NCBI GenBank assembly: GCA_020086605.1
Contig: JACBWW010000004.1
Location: 14,916,932-14,980,931, forward strand
DNA: 64,000 nt
Source: Lanius collurio
Taxonomy: Eukaryota > Chordata > Aves > Passeriformes > Laniidae
Reading direction: 5' to 3'
Made by a program: the position numbers and the translations under genes. This document shows positions 59,400-64,000 of this stretch, one piece after another. How positions within the stretch are numbered: the first letter of the stretch is position 1; the number at the start of each line of letters is the position of its first letter. Under the pieces are notes generated by a model that worked only from the letters and a program-made list of their open reading frames with translations, did not search any database and was not told the DNA's origin.

Positions 59400-62300
59400 A
59401 ACCAGCAGAACAAAGGAGGTTCCTTCAGACCTACAGCTTTTTCAGAGGCTAATCAGCAGTCTCAGCTTACCCAGGACGGAGCCCCACTGCCTTGAAGGGA
59501 TAGGAAATGGTTTCTCCACAGAGACATCAAGAGCCTGCTGTAAGTACAGTCCATGCTCTGCCACAGTGAGGTGCAAAGCAGCAGCCCCAGAAAAGTGCCA
59601 GGACCCAACCACAGCAGTCTTGCTGTGTGTCATTCCAGAGATACAGGTGGTAAAGAGGCAGGGTGACATCCAGGTATTAGGGGGAACTGGGGATACCCAG
59701 AGACTTCATAATCCAGTTTTATAACAATTCAGGTGTTTCTCCTTTAACTACTTGTCTCAGGGTGACTTGATGTTGTATTCCCTATCACGGCTCTATGCCC
59801 AGAAATTAGTTTTACGCCTTTCTATGCATTTAAATTTAGTCTGAGTGGAGAGAGAATAGCCTATATAGGTTTTCCCATTCCTAGTCTTCCAGTGACTAAG
59901 TCACGCTTTCTTGTTGGCAGACATGGACTTTTGGGATCCCAGCAAATCCAAATGAGCACTCTAGACTTAAACTAAATTTTTGGCAGGTTAATTAGATTGC
60001 TTGTTTTCTCTAATGGGATGCCAATCTTGACAGTATTTGCTACATTGCCTTCTCCCACCTGTTTTGTCATGGTTGAAAACCCGTGGTTAGGAGCCACTGT
60101 TGCTCTGCCATTGTTTGAAGGATGACAGGCAAAGGAGTGGACATCAGCAGAAAGCTCTGTGCTGAACCTGTTAAATCAGTTCCAAAATCAGTTTCCTTCA
60201 GATATTTTGGTTCTGTAGGAGCTGCACATTTGCCATCACCTGTTCCAACTCACTTCTGTGACCTGATCTGTGCTCCTCTGTTACTGCCACTCCCCTGTAT
60301 GCAGAGCTCGCTCTTCCATAATCTCTTCCATGAGCTCTACTTCAGAGTCTCTATTCTAGGGACTAAATGGCTGTAGCTGATTTTTAAGGTCCCAGTACAC
60401 CCATTTAAATATTTTTAAAATATGAATGGACTGTATCTGCCAGAGCAACTTGGTAACTGAGGTGATTTAAAGTCCAAGTCTAAGCACAGATTTGCTTCAT
60501 CTCTTCCCCACAAAATCGCCAAATAAAATACAGACAACTAACACTGGATTTTTTAAATATAAGGTACCACATTCTCCTACTACCCTGCCCCACCTTTGCC
60601 TTTAATTGCTCTCAATAAATTAATCATTTCATTTTAATGCCTGGTGACTACCATCAAAACCCATTAATAAGTCATCTCAGAAGTCAGGTAATCTGAATTT
60701 GAACACAAAACGCAGATCTCTTAGGATGGTGCCATCATTCTTCAGCATAGATTCACACTTTAAAGCTGTGGACACAAATATAATGATTTTTTTTTCTGAA
60801 GTGTACAGCCATAAATATGCTAAATACTTACTATGTTATCTATGTAATTTTTCATTCCTTTGGATTTGGTTCCACTCCTGACTTGTGGGTCAAAAACAGT
60901 CCAGGAGCTACAGTGCTCTGAAAAATAGCATTGTTGGTTCTTGTGTGGCCTGTACTCTATGCACTTGCATTAACTTTAATCATTTAAATAACTACAGGGC
61001 AATTTTCTGCACTTTGGTGAAGCTTAAAAAAATAAACTTTATTATTTTTTAATTTAATGTAATATTTTCACAGAAAATAATAGCTGGATAAATTTTTTTT
61101 CTCTCTCCTTCTGTTCCCAATCCCCTTTTTTTGGTTAGTAAAAACAGCACTTGGTTTAACTTTAGATTTGATGGAAGATAGCCAGCTGGAAATATCTGTT
61201 TGATTTGTTTTTAATTGTAACTAAACCTAGAAACTGTTTAGAGTCCTACTTCTCAGAAGCACAAATGTACCTTAATTACTCCAGAGTTAAAAGAAGATTA
61301 AAATTTGGATGTGTAAACCAAGCAACAGCTTCAGCATCTAGGTAAGTACCACGTTTGGTTAGTCAACACTTTGGTACATAGCATAAGTGGTCTTGACAAC
61401 ATTGTCTCCTGTCTCTGTGAAAGGAAGATGAAATTGCAGCTGACAAAGTACACAGGTAGTGGGAGCTTTAGGTCTCACTTGTGACAAAAATGAAGCCAAA
61501 GGACTGAGATATTTAACTTTGAAGACATCAAATTCTCTGATCAGATGTAATTGTGAGCAGTGCATGTTGCCAGGGGCTAGAGTGAACTGCACAAAAGAAG
61601 CAGCACCGTGAGGGCTTAAATTCTCTGTAACTGCAGAAAACTGGAAAATATCCAAACAGTTTTGTGTGCTGTACCTGCAAGGAATACATGATAATAAAAA
61701 AACATTATACATATCACGTACTTCACAATGAGTGATCTTTGAATCATTTGATGTGGTTTAGCAGCTTCAGTTAACTCAAAGTAAGCTCTTTATGAAATCC
61801 TAATACAGAATCATGAATTCCAGGCAAAACAAAACACAAAGGCTACAAAAACAAAAGGGGAATACAGGACTGAGGTGTAACTGAGGTTTTGTAACTGAGG
61901 TGAAGCCAAGGAACAGACCTTGTTCTTTCCAGGATTAAACACTGAAGAAAGATCCTCTCACAATGATGATCACCGAAGGAGGCACTATCAACTGTTGACA
62001 AAGAATTTATCCAGCACAGGTACCTAGCCCCATAATAAAGTGGTTTAGGGGACAGTACCATTCTGTCAATATAGATATGAAAAGAACTGTGAAAGTGAGA
62101 CCAGGTGAGAACCCAAGGAAGCACAGCACAATACGCTGCACACAAAGACCAAGGTTTACTTTTCCATTGTAAAAAAGAATATTCCTGTTAGGAGTGAATG
62201 ACTGTTTTCCATCTCACTGTTTAGTAGAAATCCAAAGCAATTAGTAGAAAGTCTCACTATGTTTCCATGCATCATAAGTAGTGTTATGCTGAGACTTGTT

Positions 62301-63575
62301 AAAGAATTAGCAATTTTTCATGAGCTTAAAAATCAAGCTTTTGTTAAAAATCTCCCCTGAAATTCTCTAAGACTTCAAAGGAATGATATCTGGAAGGCAA
62401 ATACAGGTGCATAAGAAAAGAAAAATCTCTTGATTTTTTTTATCTTGAAACACTACATTCAATCCATCATAATGAATAAAATAACCTACAATTTAACAGC
62501 ATACCAACAGCATTTTTAAGGAACCAGGTGGAGAATCTACAAGCACAGCTGAAAAGTTGTGGCATGTTTCATCAGGATTGCTCATGCATATTCATATCAC
62601 ATATTTAGACTAATGTAAAAGGCCACAGTCAAGCAGAAAGCATGAGTCAGATCCCAGGAGCCTATTCAAAGTTCCAGGCTTCTTTTTCATTTTTGATATT
62701 GTTTACTTTGCACCTTTCAGTCATCTCGATATACAACCCTAGGCTCATCTCATTCAGCCCACAGTACAGATGGCCAAAATCAGCACCTAAAATTCAAATT
62801 GCATTTGGTAGACATAGGATGGATTAGAGGTAATTAGGGGCTCCTTTTGTTGCAGTAGTTATAATTCTGACAAGCTAGAAAATTCTATTGCTTTTAAAGT
62901 CATTTTTATTCCTAAGGGAAAATAATCCCCACCCAATGATTTGCTGTTGTCTCAAACAATTGCAGCTTGATTCACATTTTCTTACATAATCCACAAAAAA
63001 AAAAAAAAAAATCTGTATATTCAGTATGGTGCTTATCTTGAGTACTGAACTGTGGAAGGTGTTACAAAAAAGAGCTCAGGACCTGTGCCCTTGCCCCATA
63101 GGTAGCGGGCAGGAAAGATACTTGTGCAGTGATGCAGAGCTGTAAGGGGAAGTGAGGGGGTAGACTGCAAGTTTGGAGATGACTCCACTGACATCTTTAG
63201 ACAAACAAACCCTCTGCGCTCCCTGAGCAAATTCTGGAGCAGTGAAGATTAAAAGTTTGGAGACAGATCAACAGGACAAACCCCATCCTTTCTGCCCTAG
63301 AGGGAGCAAATTAAAAGCACTCCTGTATGGCTATAGGGAATCCCTGGCAGACCTTCTGATCCTTTCTTATGACAAAAGATCACGAGCCAGTCCCCTTTAT
63401 CTGAAGAATAATGCAGTGGAAAGCAGCAGGAATATCTATTTCAATGATTATGTTGGAACTATTTTGATCAGGACGGCAAGCACACACCATCCAGTCTCCA
63501 CGGAGTCACTCCACTTAAGAAACATTGTTTCTTAACTTGATAGTCGCTGGCTGCCTTTCCATCCTCTGTTTTACC
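59400..63575. other. Unique non-coding sequence, no gene recognised
   Basis: The frame at 61359-61712 (minus, 117 codons) has a splice-acceptor-like start and is discussed in the findings. Small tandem words occur at 61869-61903 (gtaactgaggt repeated), and there is an A-run of 17 at 62995-63011. Nothing else is recognised. Confidence 0.5.
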
Positions 63576-63578
63576 TTA

Positions 63579-64000
63579 GAATCACTCAATTGTAGAATTG
63601 GTTTAGGTTGGAAAAGGCCTTCTAGGTCACCGAATCAAATCACTTACCTAAGACTGCCAAATCCACAAGTCCCTGAGCAGCACAACTACACATCTTTTAA
63701 GTACCTCAAAGAATGGTGACACAGCCACTTCCCTGGGCAGCCCATTCCAATGCTTGACAACCCTTCCAGAGAAGGAATTTTTCCAAATATCCCATCTAAA
63801 CTTCCCCTCGTGCAACTTGAAGCCATTTTCTCTTGTTCTACCACTTATTACTGGGGACAAGAGACTGACCCCCACGTCACTTCAACTTCCTTTCACAAAG
63901 TCAGAGAGAGTGATAATGCCTCCCCTGAGCTTCCTCTTCTCCATCCTAAACAACCCCAGATCTCAGCTGCTACTCGTAAGACTGGTGCTACAGATCCTTC
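63579..64000 (-). mobile_element. CR1 LINE, truncated by the window edge
   Basis: A minus-strand CR1 copy whose 3' end is near 63579 (agaatcactcaattgtagaa, then ttggtttaggttggaaaagg) and whose 5' part continues past 64000. The minus-strand frame at 63648-63875 encodes the decayed ORF2 tail, including FSGRVVKHWNGLPREVAVSP; the VKHWN-LPREV motif is characteristic of CR1 ORF2 C-termini. The sequence up to 64000 (ttcctcttctccatcctaaa, then caaccccagatctcagctgctactcgta) is the reverse complement of the preceding conserved CR1 part. How much of the element is intact beyond the window cannot be seen. Confidence 0.93.

Noticed and set aside
1..64000. Search for CRISPR arrays, tRNA genes, rRNA, satellite arrays and CpG islands
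   Set aside because: No regularly spaced direct repeats, no intact tRNA A/B box pair with a cloverleaf, no rRNA-like sequence, no long tandem arrays and no CpG-rich promoter were seen by eye. A covariance-model scan would be needed to exclude small RNAs.

Overview
The window looks like a gene-poor stretch of a bird nuclear genome, either intergenic or inside a very long intron. The evidence is AT-rich, CpG-poor sequence with no bacterial-style operons and no tightly packed ORFs. It contains several 5'-truncated CR1 non-LTR retrotransposons of the type that dominates avian genomes, and at least three LTR-like segments with retroviral-type promoters. A songbird is my best guess from the look of the LTRs, but this is an impression and not a demonstrated assignment. 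One base is unresolved (an n at 21604).

Layout. 1-8.6 kb is unannotated unique sequence with small hairpins. An LTR-like segment lies at about 8.67-9.17 kb on the minus strand. Unique sequence follows to 17.4 kb. The longest open frame of the window is at 17465-18154 (minus): about 229 codons open, 187 from the first ATG, with a stop codon overlapping an AATAAA signal. I do not recognise the product. Next come a degenerate repeat (about 19.0 kb) and a second LTR-like segment (about 19.48-20.17 kb, minus). 20.2-25.2 kb is mostly unique. A clear CR1 copy sits at 25254-25765 (minus), followed by unique sequence and a candidate conserved regulatory block at about 29.77-30.43 kb. Another CR1 is at 36275-36733 (plus), with a possible tRNA-derived SINE remnant just before it. 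A third LTR-like segment with CCAAT and TATA boxes is at about 46.69-47.40 kb (minus). Two nearly perfect hairpins lie at 52.9 and 53.3 kb, close to an ancient CR1 tail. A fourth clear CR1 runs off the right edge (63579-64000, minus).

No tRNA, rRNA, CRISPR array or confidently identified host gene was found. Several segments have splice-site-like borders and an open frame, mostly on the minus strand. Taken singly they are no stronger than decoy exons, but together with the long ORF they make an undetected minus-strand transcript worth testing. I did not find a convincing new biological system. The best leads are the long unidentified ORF, a frame-broken protein-like exon at 41.1-41.4 kb, the two perfect hairpins 0.4 kb apart, and a 29-base exact repeat found 9.5 kb apart.
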